NCBI GenBank assembly: GCA_963930655.1
Contig: OZ005610.1
Coordinates: 25,630,501 to 25,694,500, forward strand
Source of the DNA: Myrica gale
Lineage: Eukaryota; Streptophyta; Magnoliopsida; Fagales; Myricaceae
Length of the DNA: 64,000 bases
Direction of reading: 5' to 3'
Shown piece by piece: positions 1 through 12,635 of the stretch (the stretch's first letter is position 1; each line of letters opens with the position of its first letter). The translations under genes were made by a program, and so were the position numbers. The notes beneath the pieces are model-generated. The model searched no databases, was not told where the DNA came from, and was given only the letters and a program-made list of their open reading frames with translations.

Positions 1-871
1 GGAGCATGAAAAATTATAGTTTCTTACCATAAGATAGTCATAGTCATTCTAGAAGTCAGGGCATAGTATTTCAGTCCCAGAGGATGTAATTGAAAGCTTA
101 GATTTTCGTTTCTTAGTGAGAGTTGATTTGAGTTGCGTTATTCTGTACGATGTAGAATGCTCGTTACGATGACAGTAGACATTTGGTTGGTGCTTCATAA
201 TGGCCAAGCTGGCTTGAAAGTTTTGTTCCGTGTTGTTTCACCTTTTGGATTGCATGTCTGTTGGTTTATTTTAGGGCCTGACGTTCGCATTGATTTGAAA
301 TGTGCTCCATTTTATTTTTTGGGGGGTTTGGAATTGCTCCCGAGGCAACTATCATGATATGGGAAACCGATGCCATCAAAGAAGTCTAATTGATGCGAGG
401 AGATGGCTATGCAATCAGTACGTTGGATGTTGTGCTTTTACCTCAGCTAATGAAGAGGCTGAAAAGCAAAATTGGCCGACCTTAGGAAATGACAAATTCA
501 CCATACTTCTTCATTCTGATTTTTGAGTAGCTATTTTGCAGGGTTTAAATTGAATTTCCTTACAAAGTGTCACTTAAAAGCATTGTTTTCTTTGTCATTG
601 AGGTAATAAAAAAGCTTGGAGCACAGAGGGAACGAGAATGGCAAGGGCTGGTGATGCCAGTTTCACAAAATCTCTATTAATGATCCTAATCTAGGCAAAA
701 CACGGGTTAATTAAGCTTGAAACAAAAATACCAGTGGAGACGATAGCTAAACAATATAGGAAACACCAGAAAAAATGGAAAATTTCCCCCCATCATCATC
801 CGAAAGCTACAAAATTTCGGTAAATTTTGAAGGGCAATCGGGAATGATTTGTGTTTTTATTATATTTTCGA
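1..871. other. Intergenic, left edge
   Basis: No convincing gene is visible. Short open frames on both strands lack family motifs or splice signals that would link them. The last 250 bases or so are AT-rich and probably hold the 3' untranslated part of the minus-strand plastid protein gene that ends at 872. Confidence 0.5.
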
Positions 872-1429
872 TCACGGACCCTTGAATATGGAAGTCGGAG
901 CCAAAGGAGCAGAGTCCAGCTGGTAAAGATTGAGGGAGGGACCCACAAACCGGAATAGTATCCAACCCCCGATGACGATGAAGATGGAGGCGTAAGCAAA
1001 CTTGTTGAGCCAAAACAGCATACCCTTTTCCCCCACGTACAGCTCTATTGCCTTCTCTGCAAAACTCATGTCCTCCCACTTTTTTGGAGGATCAGAAGCT
1101 GAAGCTCGAGGCTGCGCCTTCGTCAATTGCCCATTGCCGACACCATCCTCCCTCTGCCTTCTCGACTGCCTTCTCGACCTTCGTCTGTACTTGATTTCCA
1201 CTGTGTTCGGTGGCGTTACAGGCCGCGGAACAGCTGGCTGTGCACCGTCTCCATTGGCGGTGTTATTATCGTCACTACTAGTGTTGGTGCTGTTGATGGG
1301 ACTTACCCTAAGCGATCGTTGGTGGCAGTGTAGGGAGATTTGCAAGTGCTTGACAAAAGGCTTGGTGAAGATAAGGGGTGTTGGCGGTGACGATTTTGAA
1401 CTGAGAGGCTGGAGGAAATTGGTGCCCAT
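872..1429 (-). CDS. Plastid-targeted single-pass membrane protein, unknown function
   Basis: An uninterrupted 185-codon frame. The first 45 residues or so are rich in Ser, Thr and basic residues with almost no acidic ones (starts MGTNFLQPLSSKSSPPTP), as expected of a chloroplast transit peptide. A low-complexity Ser/Asn/Pro stretch and a basic RRRSRRQSRRQRE segment (about residues 82-94) follow. The conserved end begins near KKWEDMSFAEKAIELYVG and has one hydrophobic helix (YASIFIVIGGWILFRFVG) and a short tail. It resembles the Arabidopsis thylakoid-associated protein of unknown function next to ALKBH9B (At2g17972, from memory), and here too it neighbours an ALKBH9B-like gene. No catalytic motif is visible. 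A longer plus-strand frame at 1002-1709 is an antisense shadow. The role is unknown; localisation is inferred from sequence. Confidence 0.75.
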   Translation of the reverse strand: MGTNFLQPLSSKSSPPTPLIFTKPFVKHLQISLHCHQRSLRVSPINSTNTSSDDNNTANGDGAQPAVPRPVTPPNTVEIKYRRRSRRQSRRQREDGVGNGQLTKAQPRASASDPPKKWEDMSFAEKAIELYVGEKGMLFWLNKFAYASIFIVIGGWILFRFVGPSLNLYQLDSAPLAPTSIFKGP

Positions 1430-2943
1430 TTCCTTCTACCCGAAGCTGCAGCAGCAGGAGCTAGTGGTTGGATTTGCTTATCCTCTCTTATCTTCTGGGT
1501 GTGACTCGGTTACTCGGTCAGATGTTCTCTTTTTTTTTTTTTTTTTTTTTTTATCACCCAAGTTAACTTTGCAGTTCTCTCCTCGCTCCAAGGTGGCGCT
1601 TTGTCGGCCTAAACGTGCAAAGCCCAACCCAACATGTGAGTTCAGGTTGTGTGCTTTTGCAACTCCTAAGAAGACTGGGCTTTTAGATGGGCCTTCAACA
1701 AACTACTAAAATTTCGGAATGCGAAGTCGGAAGATGCCAATTTGTCCACCGATGTGATGAAAACCCGGTTTAAACGTCTCGTTCGATTTTTGTTTTTCTT
1801 TTAGAGGCATGAGAATATAAGGAAAAAGCATTTCTATCTCTAATCACCTCAATAGATATGGGCCTGGGTAGCAAATATAACCCTTATATAACAAAGATGA
1901 CTATTGAAGTACTTTTGTCTTTCACTAAAATAGGGATTTTTTTATACCATCTGAAAATCTAGTATTATAGCTTAATGAACAAATTTAATGCTTATTTTCC
2001 TTCAATTTTCATAAATTATCCGATATCACCAAATTATTTGTGATGATGTCAAGAAATCACTACAATGCTCGAAAGTTGGATGATGTCAAGAATCACCAAT
2101 ATACTGGTAAGCCAAGTGAATCTGCAAGAATCACCGAAGGGGTGGCCTCGGATCAAGTCTCTGACGGTCAAGTTAGTGTTTTAGAGAATATGAATATTCT
2201 GAAGACAGAATTAAGCGTCTCTGTGAAGAAGAATACCTGAATATTTATATAGGGCGGTGGTAGAGTCCCAAAGGGAGTCTAGAGGTATGGGCTTCAGGAC
2301 TTTTTTATCTTACCTGGAGTCCTGAAGTCTCTAAGATCACCAGAAGTCCTGTTGTAGAATTATATCAGGAGAGTATCGCCAGTCATTTGAATTGCCATGA
2401 GTTTTCGAGCAGTTCGACTTCTATGTGAGATCCGATGGTCGGGACTAACCAATAAGCTAATGGACCGAGCCTAAGTGATCTGGTCGGGTCGAGTATTTCA
2501 TGACTCATCAATATGTTAATTAGATAAGATTTGAACCATTACGATTAAATATTTAGGAGAAAATATATTTTTCACCTACGAAGTAATATGTGTTTTGTAC
2601 TTTGTATTCTAAATTATCCGTCACTAACACATTGCACATTTCATCAATTTTTTTACATCAAATTGAACAAAAATTGATTTCCCTCCGTGTAAACACGGGG
2701 GTTGATGGAGGGAAATCTTTTCAGGAAATTAGGAATTGGATCCACTTTACCCAATTTACCCCTTTCGCGTACCTATAAATACATCCGTATCCGATCCTTT
2801 GACAAGTCACAAAACTCGCACCGCTTATAAACTCCGTAAAGCCGCTGTTATTGTCACTACTTTCTTCTACATGATTACATCCCTCTCTCACTCTGTACTA
2901 TATTCTTGGCGTGGAATTTGTGCTCAGACGAGCCGACTCAGTC
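1430..2943. other. Divergent intergenic region
   Basis: This spacer separates the divergently transcribed plastid protein gene (minus) and the ALKBH9B-like gene (plus), so both promoters should lie here. It holds a T-homopolymer near 1530-1551 and AT-rich sequence around 1900-2040. A possible TATA box, TATAAAT, lies at about 2774, roughly 170 bases upstream of the ALKBH9B ATG. No further gene is seen. Confidence 0.5.
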
Positions 2944-4541
2944 ATGAGCGATCGCCGGGTTCCACCAAGCGACGCGTTCCTTCTCAAGTACAAGCCGTCG
3001 GAGCTACGAATTGCGTCGGAGTTCCTCACCACTTGGCTCCCCTTCCTCTCAAGAGATCTCTGCCAACACTGCACTGAAACCCTCTGCTATCGCGTCCGCT
3101 CCCTCGACGTTGGTACCCCCCCTATTCCCAACTTTGCTAAATCACAATTAAAGTTTTCGTTTTCGCGTCTGATTTTAATTTTTACTTCTCGGTTAGCCGA
3201 AATTTCTTCGTGGCTAAGTCATGGGGAATGCAATTATTCTGTTTGAAATTGTGGTTCTTTTTGTTTCCTTCTTTATTTCGCGAAAACAGGGTTTCTCTCT
3301 TCGAATTTAGATTTTGCTTCCCCGAATTAATTTGTCATTTTTCTCAATTATATTAGAGTTTTGCTCCTCCATATTATTAAATTTGTTCATTTTTGCAATT
3401 GTGCTAATTGGGATTCTAGAACTTGATGCCGACGCCGGACCCGATCGGATGGACGCGAATTTGGATGCTTCTAATTCCGATAAACCCGAACTGCTGGTGG
3501 AGATGAATGACAATAACGATGAGTACTGTGATACCAATTCGATCGGTAGTTGGAAAGACGATGGGATCGGGTCGTCTGAACCTGTGGTTCCAGAACATTC
3601 CACGAGTGGATCACCACGCCATAGCCGAATGTCCTGGGCTGACATGGCGCAGGAGGAAGAAGACGAGCTAGGGGAAGAGGAGGAGGAGGAGGACTCTGAA
3701 ACAGCTACCAAACGGGTGGTTGATGTAAATGACTCCACTGGGGAATTGAGGATATCGATTAAGGCTGTCGAGAAGCCAAAGCCAAACCTGCCAATGGAAC
3801 AGAGAGAGTACATTCGGTTCATGAATGTGAGGCGAAAGAAAGACTATATTTGCCTTGAAAGATTTAAGGGAAAGCTTGTGAATATTATGGAGGGACTTGA
3901 GCTGCACACTGGTATTTTCAGTGCGGCAGAGCAGATGAGGACTGTTGATTATGTTTATGTACTTCAGGAGATGGGGAGGAAAGGAGAGTTGAAAGGTAAT
4001 TAGTTTACTGGGTCACTTTCTGTGCCATTGCAGTTTGATATTATTTTTGACTTTTCAATTTGAGTGGGATGGGCCTGCAGTTTTGATGGATTTCTGCAAT
4101 TCAAATTGTAGTCAGCTTCTCTCATCGTGCTGTGGCCAAGTGACAGACTGAAACCTTTTTTCGTGAAGATAATATTTTAATGATTCGTTTTGAGTTCATT
4201 TACAGATTCATTTTCCATGTATCAGCAATCCTGTTTGGTCACTACATGATGAGAGCAGCTGACAAAAATTTAAGAGTACTTTGCAGCAGCATCCAGGGGT
4301 GTCATTATGGATATGCCATTTGTTCATAGTAGAGGAGATCATCAGTTTATATGCATTGGTCTTTTTTGGTTTATTTGGAATCAAAGGCAGGTAGGAGTTT
4401 CTGAGTTAGGAGTCTTGAATGGGGAGTTGGACCAAAACATATAGTAGAGGTCCAAGACTTGTTAGCTTTTGCGTATCTTCATACTAGGAATGATTGAAAG
4501 GGAGCTTGAGCCATGGTTGAGGTGTTTATGGTTATAATGGT

Positions 4542-4620
4542 AGTTTCCTTTCTGTAATAGTTATTTGGTAATCTTGTGTACCATCCAGTTTCCTTTCTGT
4601 AATAGTTATTTGGTAATCTT
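4542..4620. repeat. 34-bp direct tandem repeat
   Basis: The 34-base stretch starting AGTTTCCTTTCTGTAATAGT occurs at 4542-4575 and again at 4587-4620, separated by 11 bases. It lies in intron 2 of the ALKBH9B-like gene and looks like a recent local duplication. Confidence 0.8.
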
Positions 4621-4629
4621 TGGTAATTT

Positions 4630-4770
4630 CGGGGGGGCCGGAATACAATTATAAGCACTAAAATACAATTATGACACTTTAAATATTAAATATTAAATTT
4701 TAATACTAAATTTTTTTTTTTTCAAAATCTTTGGGGGGGGCCAGGGCCCCCCCGTAGATTCGTCCCTGGT
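4630..4770. mobile_element. DNA-transposon terminus fragment
   Basis: The segment has runs of G and C (GGGGGGGCCGG near 4630, then GGGGGGGCCAGGGCCCCCCC to about 4751) and ends GTAGATTCGTCCCTGG. Read on the minus strand it starts CCAGGGACGAATCTACGGGG, which resembles the ends of plant hAT-like elements that start CAGGGGCGGA. The middle is AT-rich. I could not find a matching second end or a target duplication, so this is probably a remnant inside intron 2 of the ALKBH9B-like gene. Confidence 0.35.
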
Positions 4771-6485
4771 ACCATCTATATCTCAAATGGTCAAGGATCT
4801 ATATTTTTACTGTGGGAAAACTATATTTGTCCCCTTTTTGGACACAGACTATATACCCATCCCTATCTTGTTTCTGAGTAATTGCATGTCCTTTGTGTTT
4901 ATTGGTAGCAAAAAGATTTTGTGATAGAGAGGAGTGATTCAGGTGAACCCTTTAGGCTACTCTTTGGCAGTTGCTAACAATGCTGTAGCCCTAGTGTAAT
5001 CTGTACCTTGGTTTGACAGATGCTTATTTGGACGAATTTTTCAGTCAATTGATTGGTTCGTGCGAATGATATAAATGCTGACTTCCTAATCTTCCCTTTC
5101 TTCTTTGTTTGGTTGTCTAGCCAATTACAATTATGTGCATTGATTGTTAGTTTGGAAGCTGTAGACGAGCCATGATCAAAGTTTCTTTTATTGTTAATGA
5201 GTTGTTGAGATGAAAATTTCTGTCTTTTTCCCTGAAACAAGCCACTTTCTTTCCAGCTTTGTCCTATGGAATTTGTGTCAACTGATTGGAAAATGTATAT
5301 ATCGGTCTTTTACGTTGTTAGTGTATTTTTTATCTTCTCGCAGAACGGACATATACAGCACCCACCCAGTGGATGAGGGGCAAGGGTCGTGTAACCATCC
5401 AATTTGGGTGCTGTTACAATTATGCAACGGTAACTTTTCCAACTACGTAGCCTACCAATTATGTTTTGTTGTGGTGGCACAGGTATAATCTTTGAGAAAA
5501 GTATTATAAATGATAAACGGGTCAAAAAGTTTACTATTGTTGTGACGGGATAAAAATGGTAATCCACCTGGCATTGTCCATGATGAAACCGTAGATCCTC
5601 TGCCTCATCTTTTCAAGGTGATCATTAGGAGGCTGGTCAGATGGCATGTACTCCCTCCCACCTGTGTACCTGATAGTTGCATTGTAAACATCTATGACGA
5701 AGGAGACTGTATTCCCCCCCCAACGTTGACAACCAAGATTTTGTGCGGCCTTTCTGTACCGTGTCATTTCTGAGCGAATGTGATATCATCTTTGGATCGA
5801 ACTTGAAGATTTTGGGTCCTGGCGAGTTTGCAGGTTCCATTGCAATCCCGCTGCCACTGGAGTAAGGAAGATCTTCTGCATTCATTTCCTGGTTTATGTT
5901 CCTCCTTGCTATTAGTTTCTGCGGCTGGTCACCTGACATTATAAGTGCTGTGCTGACATCGAAGTTTTGTCATTCACATTTTTTATTTTGGATTAAATAT
6001 TGAGTCACATTTTTCCTCCAGATCTGTGCTTGTATTAAATGGAAATGGAGCTGATGTGTCTAAGCATTGTGTTCCTGCCGTTCCTACCAAGAGGTAGGGG
6101 TTCAATGTGTACCAGATTATTCTCTTTTGCTTCAAGATGTGTACAGATGCCTCTTGGTTAGTACTAACATGACCCTTGTTATTTGATTTTTAGGATATCA
6201 ATTACATTTCGAAGAATGGATGAATCCAAGCGGCCAATTGGGTATGTTGAAGAACCCGATCTACAGGGCATCCAACCATTGTCCTATGAAGGGGACAAAA
6301 CAAAAAGGTTAAATGCTCCAAAACCTGAGCGCTACATGCAGAAACAGTCATTTCGGAGACCGGTTTATGTGGAAGCACGGGTATCTTCTACGTCTAGCGA
6401 CACCTATCGAGAGCCTCGTGAATCAACTTGGAGTCGACGAGGACCTCCAAATAGGAGGAGAGTCTGGATGAATGAAGGCATCTGA

Positions 6486-9400
6486 TTGGTGCCGTATTTT
6501 GTTTTTTGGGAGTAAATAGATTGGTGCAAACATTACTGGGAGCCAACCATCCCGCTTTTCTATCACGTTTCATTGTTGTCTAGACGTGGTTGCTACTGAT
6601 AATTTCAGTTCCAAGGGCAGGGACAAGCTTGTGAAGGTTATAATATTTATGGATCAAACATAAATTTAGTATAAGCTTGTGAAACGTGCAGCTCATGTAG
6701 CTGGACTCTCTTGATGGTCAAGATTGAGCCCACAGACATCCTGATGGGGAGTGGACTGGTTGTGAGCTAGGATTTTGTGATTGGGTTAGTTAAATTAAAG
6801 CTGGGGTTAGTGAACTTGAAGCATGGCCAGGACGCATGATTGGATCAACTGATTTGAAACTACATTGTTTTAGTGGGTTGCTTTTTTGATTCAATATGGT
6901 ATAATTTTCAATGGTATTATTTTGAACTTGTAATTTTCTTCTATTTCTTTCGGGCATTTGGAAGAGTCATTCATTGGTAACCTGGCTGAGTTAATGTACT
7001 TGTAATAATTTGTCTTCATTGCACTTTTCCTGATAAAAGTATCAAGGATTCGGAGGTTTTGGGTAAGTTTGTCATTGCCAATTTGAAGCTAAGCTTCTAA
7101 TTGTATCTGGGGTTGGTATATTTCACCCACTGGCTATGTGCAGCAATTAAATATCAGAAGCGATTTTTACTCAAGCTAAAAGGGTAAATGGTGCAGGTTG
7201 CTACGTCCTAAATGAGAGAATGTCGAAAGATTCGACCCAGTTTCATTGGAGGAAGCCAGGAGCTTGTTTCAGGAATATGTTCAACTATTAGAGCTGGCAT
7301 ACTATCCTATAGATATTCAACTAATTGAACTAAACGGATCGGGATCTTCTACAATTTTCATCTTTACAATTCAGAGAGAGACAATAAATGTATACTATCA
7401 TAAGTCCTATGCTGACCAAAATTTTATATGGACAACGTTAAATAGTGTAAAGTCTACCTATTTTAGAGTATCTTAATTCAAACTAAACCTAGTCAGTTAG
7501 TACACTAAGTTGTGAAAACAAACTAATTACAAGAACACTAATCGGGGCTCAAAGTTCAAAGTTCAAACTGAAGAGCTTACTGTCTTGTCCTGGTCCTTCA
7601 AATAGGAACCAATCAGAAGGAACATTTAAACAACAAATAGCACTTGGAAGACTGCAGTGGTGGTGGTCCAAACCCAAACATTCATTTAAGCCAGATCTTA
7701 TATTGCAAAAAAAAAAAATCTGGGTCCACCCTAAACGCTTGAACTGTACAACTCTCAAACTGACATGTTAAATTACACGAAAGTAGCCACTGTCATCAAA
7801 CTTCAGAGCCTACAGCATAAAATATGTCCATTCTAAGTAAGTTTTGCTGCTTCGGCAGTCTTCCTAAATAGACTTCGAAATGCATTTAGGACGTCATGTG
7901 TAAGCAATGAATAAATTAAAATAGGAGTAAAAACCAAGAAGATAGAGAAACAAAATTTGTGGCTAGGGGTTCGTTCTAAATGGTTGTCTCTCTCTCTCTT
8001 AGACAGAAAGAAAGCAATCGAATACAAAATGAGGCTACTGGCAATCTATAGAGAGCGAGAGAGAGAGAGAGAGAGAGAGAGGGATGGAATGATCCTGTGA
8101 TGTATCGTAAGAGATTTGGGGAGAAAATAAGAGCAAGATGATGATTACCCGAAAGAAAAGGGAGTGCACCACTGCGGCTGTGAGCACTAGGGCACCCCTT
8201 ATGAGGTAAGCAGCTCAGGACTTGAGATAAGAGAGAGATACAAATGGACCCTCACAGGCAAATCAAAATTCTAAAAGTTGATCAAAGAGAGAAGACAGTG
8301 ATTATTTGGCCAAAGAAACAAACACGTACCCATATCCCTTAGGTCGATGTGAGAGAGAGAGAGAGAGACAAACCCTGTATAAATGCATGATAAGGAAAGG
8401 CAAATCTCATGATGGTAATGTCAAAATCAAACAAATTATGCAATCTGAAAAAGTTGAAATTGAGAGAGAGAGAGAGGGACTGAAAACAGTCAGAATTGTA
8501 GGAAAAGGGAATGAGACTGATACAGAGAGAATTCACGTGGATATTGAATATTTCCATTTACCCAAATAAAAATTCGTTTGCCGGAGTAAAGATCGCCAAG
8601 AAATTTAATGAAAGATTTTCACCAGTCCAGTGTTTGATTTTTCAGGCTCGAACGAGATCTAGACAAGCTTTGCCATGACCTCTTGAGTGAAACAGAAATG
8701 CGATTGCAGAAAATTCTTGTACAAGACTGGAAGCAAATATAAACTTTGGGTGTACAGATTCTGGTCCATTGTAATTTGTTCTAATTACGAAATAATAAAC
8801 CAAAAAGAACAAAAAAGTGACTGCTACGTATACCAAGACTGGTGGAAATTTTTGAGCTACCATATCATGATCTTTGCATTGCTAGCTAGTGATTGGCAAA
8901 CTAACTGGTCCTATACGTTAGAATCCCATAAAGGTACCAATTGTCGACATATGAACCAGTGCTACGTAGAATGTTATTGCATATTCAAACGAAAGCGATA
9001 CATAATCATACGATGTCCCTGGTTTCTCTTGTGGAAAATTTTAGTCATAAGCACGGCAGACAAAGCAGATTAATAACTTGTATGTTTTGTTGTTCTTGGG
9101 GGTGAATTTCATGTCTTGCAGAGATGAAAAATATTGGTGAATCTGCTGACACACCTAAGGAATTCGAACCGGATCTCACTCGCCACATGAGATGAAAAAT
9201 GTGCTCGGTTGCAGTGACGAAACAAGGACTCAAGTTGAAGGGGGCAAGCTCCTAAGGTAAAATGACAAAAAATCCTATAATGCAAAAAGTGTCTTAGAGT
9301 TAAAAATTTTCCTGAGGAGTATTAGACGACTCTACGTTGGCTGAGTTTTTATCAAAACTTATCTATTATTTAAACAACAAACAAAAAAAAGAACGAAAAT

Positions 9401-10424
9401 TCATCAACCAATTCATTAATCAAAATTAAGAACAATAACCTTCAACAAATTACAATTGACTGTTTGTGAATAAACAATCCCAAAATCCAATTTAGCATAG
9501 ACTTAATTGAACATAAATTTGTAGCTTAAGTTTACAAAAAGTCTTCATGGCTTTTACATGAGCAGTCAATTGATGAACATAGCAGTTAGGATGAAATCTA
9601 CTTAATATACACAACATCAACATCTATAAGTAAATATGTTTAGAAATAAATAATCGACTCAATTTTCAGAAAAATTTAAAAGTCAGAAACTCAACTTCCT
9701 CATAAGTCATAACACATTTATTTGCTAGAGACCTGAGAATTGTGTTTGTAAAAAAATATCAATTTTTTGCCGAAAAAGAAATCCACTTAGCACCTTATTT
9801 CGAGTACAATAATCTGGTTGGTCTAGAAATTTACCATCTTTCAGAATCATAAACATGAGAAACCCAAAACATCTCAATATATATCTTTCCCCTCATTTTC
9901 TAGGTTAAAAATGCAAAGATTGTACAGAAATTGCATTGAAAATTCTTGAAAAGCACAGTACTAACTCATCCTAACCCACAACAGAAAACATGCATACACC
10001 AAACAAAAGCATTTAAATAGGATAAAATAATCAATTCTATTTCATTCAAAGGGGCGGTTCTTGTAATGTACTTCAGGAACGAAGGGTATCGAAATGTTTA
10101 AAACTGGTTGGTTTTTTGTTGCTTTCCCTCTATGTGAAACTGTTAGAAGAACTGTTCAATCAAGTAGCGGATGGAGAGGAGAATACGAGATCCTCGGGAA
10201 CTAATGGAGTTTTTAGCTAACAATTGTTTTAGAGTTTCAAAATGTTGAATGTATAAAAGATTCGAGTGACGCTCTCTTCACACTAATTGATTTTGAGAGA
10301 AATGAGAACTTAACTATCCGACAAGTGATATCAGAGTCAGGAAATCATGAGGCTCCACGGTCCAACAAGAAATTGAAAGACTGGAAAATTCTATGTAAAT
10401 TCAAATTTGTATTCAAATTCGTGT
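6486..10424. other. Intergenic, no gene seen
   Basis: The first 500 bases or so probably hold the 3' untranslated region of the ALKBH9B-like gene. The rest is AT-rich with GA/CT microsatellites near 7986-8000, 8051-8081, 8350-8368 and 8463-8476. Short open frames have no recognisable motifs. The block at 9207-9250 (CAGTGACGAAACAAGGACTC, then GGGGGC) resembles a hAT-type transposon end, but I found no partner end. Confidence 0.5.
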
Positions 10425-12232
10425 ATGGGAGATAGGGCTGCACAACCGGAAATCCGGTCCAGTTTTGGACCGGAATCCAGTCGGACCGGATTTTCAGTTG
10501 TGCCTAAATTGAAGGATCGGACCAGTCCAAAACGGTCCGATTTAACTTCTTATAAGTGGTCAAGATCGATTTTTTTCTCATAAATATGATTTGCATAATA
10601 TTTCTAACACCCTAGATCTCACATGTTAGAGAAGGAATGAAGAAATATTTCTAACACCCTATATCTCATATTATGATCAATTACGAAATTAAAACCATTA
10701 AAACCATATCAAGTTGATCGAAATAAAATTTTCATTAATGGATTTCCAAATACATCAATTGCAAATAAAAAGTTCATCAATAAATTTTCAAATACATTGT
10801 GATCAATTATAAAATAAAATATTAATTAATTAATTAGTTGATTATATATTCAAAGAAACCATCAATATTAATTAATAGACATTTTGAAATTATCCTTCAA
10901 TATGAGAGATAGTCAATCCAAAATTGATTTTGTTTCTATTTGAACTCTTTAAATGCAAATTCAGATGCGATTTTGTTTCCATTTGAATTTGAATTTTCTC
11001 AACTTTCTCTTTAAATGCAAATTAAGAATTTAAATGAAAATTAAGAATTGTTGGGTAATAGAGAGAGAATTTTTAGGTGATATTTTATTTCCCTTTGAAT
11101 TTGAATTCCTCAATTCTCTCTTTAAATTTAGAAATTGTTATTTTGTTAGGAACTTTATTCTTTGGGTGATAAATAACAAGGAGAGTATTTTTGAAATTGA
11201 ATTCCTCAACTTTATCTCTCCCTCTCTCTCCCACTACCCCTCTCGACTCTCTCTCTCTCACTCTCTTTAAATGCAAATTAAGAATTTAAATGTAAATTAA
11301 GAATTGTTGGGCAATAGAGATAGAATTTTTAGGTGATATTTTATTTTTATTTTCATTTTAATTTTAATTCCATAATTAACTCCTTAAATTTGGAAATTAT
11401 TAATTTGTTATAAACTTTAGTCTTTGGGTGATAAATAACAAGGAGAGAATTTTTAGAAATTGAATTCCTCATCTCTATCTCTCCCCATCTCTCTCACTTC
11501 CCCTCCCGGCTCTCTCTCACTCTCCCTCTCTTTAAATTTAAATTAAGAATTGTTGGATAATAAAGAGAGATTTTTTAGGTGAGATTTTATTTCCATTTCC
11601 ATTTGAATTTGAATTTGAATTCCCCAATTCTCTTTAAATTTAGAAACTATTTATTTGTTAGGAACTTTTATCTCTCCCACTACCCTCTCGGCTCACTCTC
11701 ACTCCCTTTAAATGCAAATTAAGAATTTAAATGTAAATTAAGAATTGTTGGGTAATAGAGATAGGATTTTTAAGTGAGATTTTATTTGAATTTGAATTTG
11801 AATTCCCTAATTCTCTCTTTAAATTTTGAAATTATTAATTTGTTAAGAACTTTAGACTTCGGTGATAAATGATAAGGATATAATTTTTAGAAATTGAATT
11901 CTTCAACTCTATCTCTCCCTCTCTCTCTCACTTCCCCTCTCGGCTCCCTCTCCTTCTATTTCACCTCTTTGTCTCCCTCTCCCTCTCTTTCACGGTTCAA
12001 CTCTCTCTCTTCTCTATCTCCTTCTCCCCCCTCACCTCTCTCTCTTTCTCTAGTTTTAAGTTTGTATAAAAAAATTAAAAATATATATCTATTATTTATA
12101 TTAATAAATCATGTCTGATCCAATCTAGACCGGTTCCCAAAAGGTCTGGACCAGACCGAATTTGGACCACTAAGACCACAAATCCGGTTCGGTCCGATCT
12201 GCTGTCCGATTTTGTTCAACCCTAATGGGAGA
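10425..12232. mobile_element. Non-autonomous hAT-type transposon, 1.79 kb
   Basis: The element runs 10433-12224. It is flanked on both sides by the identical 8-bp direct repeat ATGGGAGA (10425-10432 and 12225-12232), the duplication length typical of hAT transposons. The left end starts TAGGGCTGCACAACCGG. The right end, read inward, starts TAGGGTTGAACAAAATCGG, giving short imperfect inverted termini that start TAGGG. Both subterminal regions are rich in CCGGNCC/GGNCCGG words. No transposase is encoded; the inside is AT-rich sequence with a tandem array. It must have been mobilised by an enzyme made elsewhere. Confidence 0.88.
11011..12055. repeat. Tandem array inside the hAT element (about four units)
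   Basis: Units begin near 11011, 11267, 11532 and 11708 with TTAAATGCAAATTAAGAATT or a variant. Each continues with GAATTGTTGGGTAATAGAGA, then TTTGAATTTGAATTCC, a GGTGATAAAT block and a CT-rich stretch. Spacings are about 256, 265 and 176 bases, so the third unit is shortened. The pyrimidine-rich blocks near 11211-11266, 11480-11530 and 11911-12050 belong to the units. Confidence 0.8.
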
Positions 12233-12635
12233 TACTTTATTAGTTGTAGTTGGCTGCGCATAAAACACATGTAAGGCATACGCTTAATGATATAAGAAAA
12301 TTGCCTTCACTTCTAAGACTTGTCTCCTACAAATAATCACAACTTAATACGAACACGGTATTAATAAATGATAATACTATCATACCGTAAGTTTGGGCCA
12401 ATTGATAGAACTGACAGGCACGGGCATTTCTTTAGTGTCGTTGAACAAGTTAAGAATATGGACAAAACACATGTATTAAAAAAATGATAGAACGGAGGGG
12501 GCGGCCGCCTTGGCTTGCCCCCTTCCGGTCCGCTACTGCTTGGTTGTCTTTGGTAATCAAGCAGTACTGCCATTTATCTTTTGAACATTATACAGCAAAA
12601 AAACAGTAATTCGCTGAAAAAGGAAATATGTTATC

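Larger units (their letters stand above)
2944..6485 (+). pseudogene. ALKBH9B: ALKBH9B-type N6-methyladenosine RNA demethylase, probably broken
   Basis: ALKBH9B-family proteins are Fe(II)/2-oxoglutarate dioxygenases that remove m6A from RNA. Exons read as 2944-3112, 3420-3995, 5344-5429, 5549-5861, 6022-6093 and 6194-6485. With one 2-nt correction they would encode about 501 aa, the usual family length. Exon 2 holds an acidic region and ends at QEMGRKGELK; exon 3 has WMRGKGRVTIQFGCCYNYA; exon 4 has NGNPPGI, LPPTCVPDSCIVNIYDEGD and SFLSECDIIFGSNLK; exon 5 has VLVLNGNGAD and the second iron His in HCVPAVPTKR; exon 6 has the 2OG-binding Arg in ISITFR and an Arg-rich tail. Two lesions stand out. 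The acceptor before exon 4 reads GG instead of AG (5547-5548). In exon 4 the run of eight C at 5714-5721 followed by AA gives two extra bases where the family has PPHxDN, so the HxD iron motif is lost and a stop follows. Splicing to an in-frame AG further on could bypass only the first lesion. An assembly error remains possible. Confidence 0.68.

Noticed and set aside
1002..1709. 235-codon plus-strand frame
   Set aside because: It lies antisense to the plastid protein gene and runs through a poly-T tract; composition is low-complexity and no motif is present.
3307..3822. Minus-strand Ser-rich frame
   Set aside because: Antisense to ALKBH9B exon 2; the Ser run is the complement of the acidic Glu/Asp codons.
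9207..10030. Possible hAT element starting CAGTGACGAAACAAGG
   Set aside because: Only one end resembles a transposon terminus; no partner end or 8-bp duplication was found.
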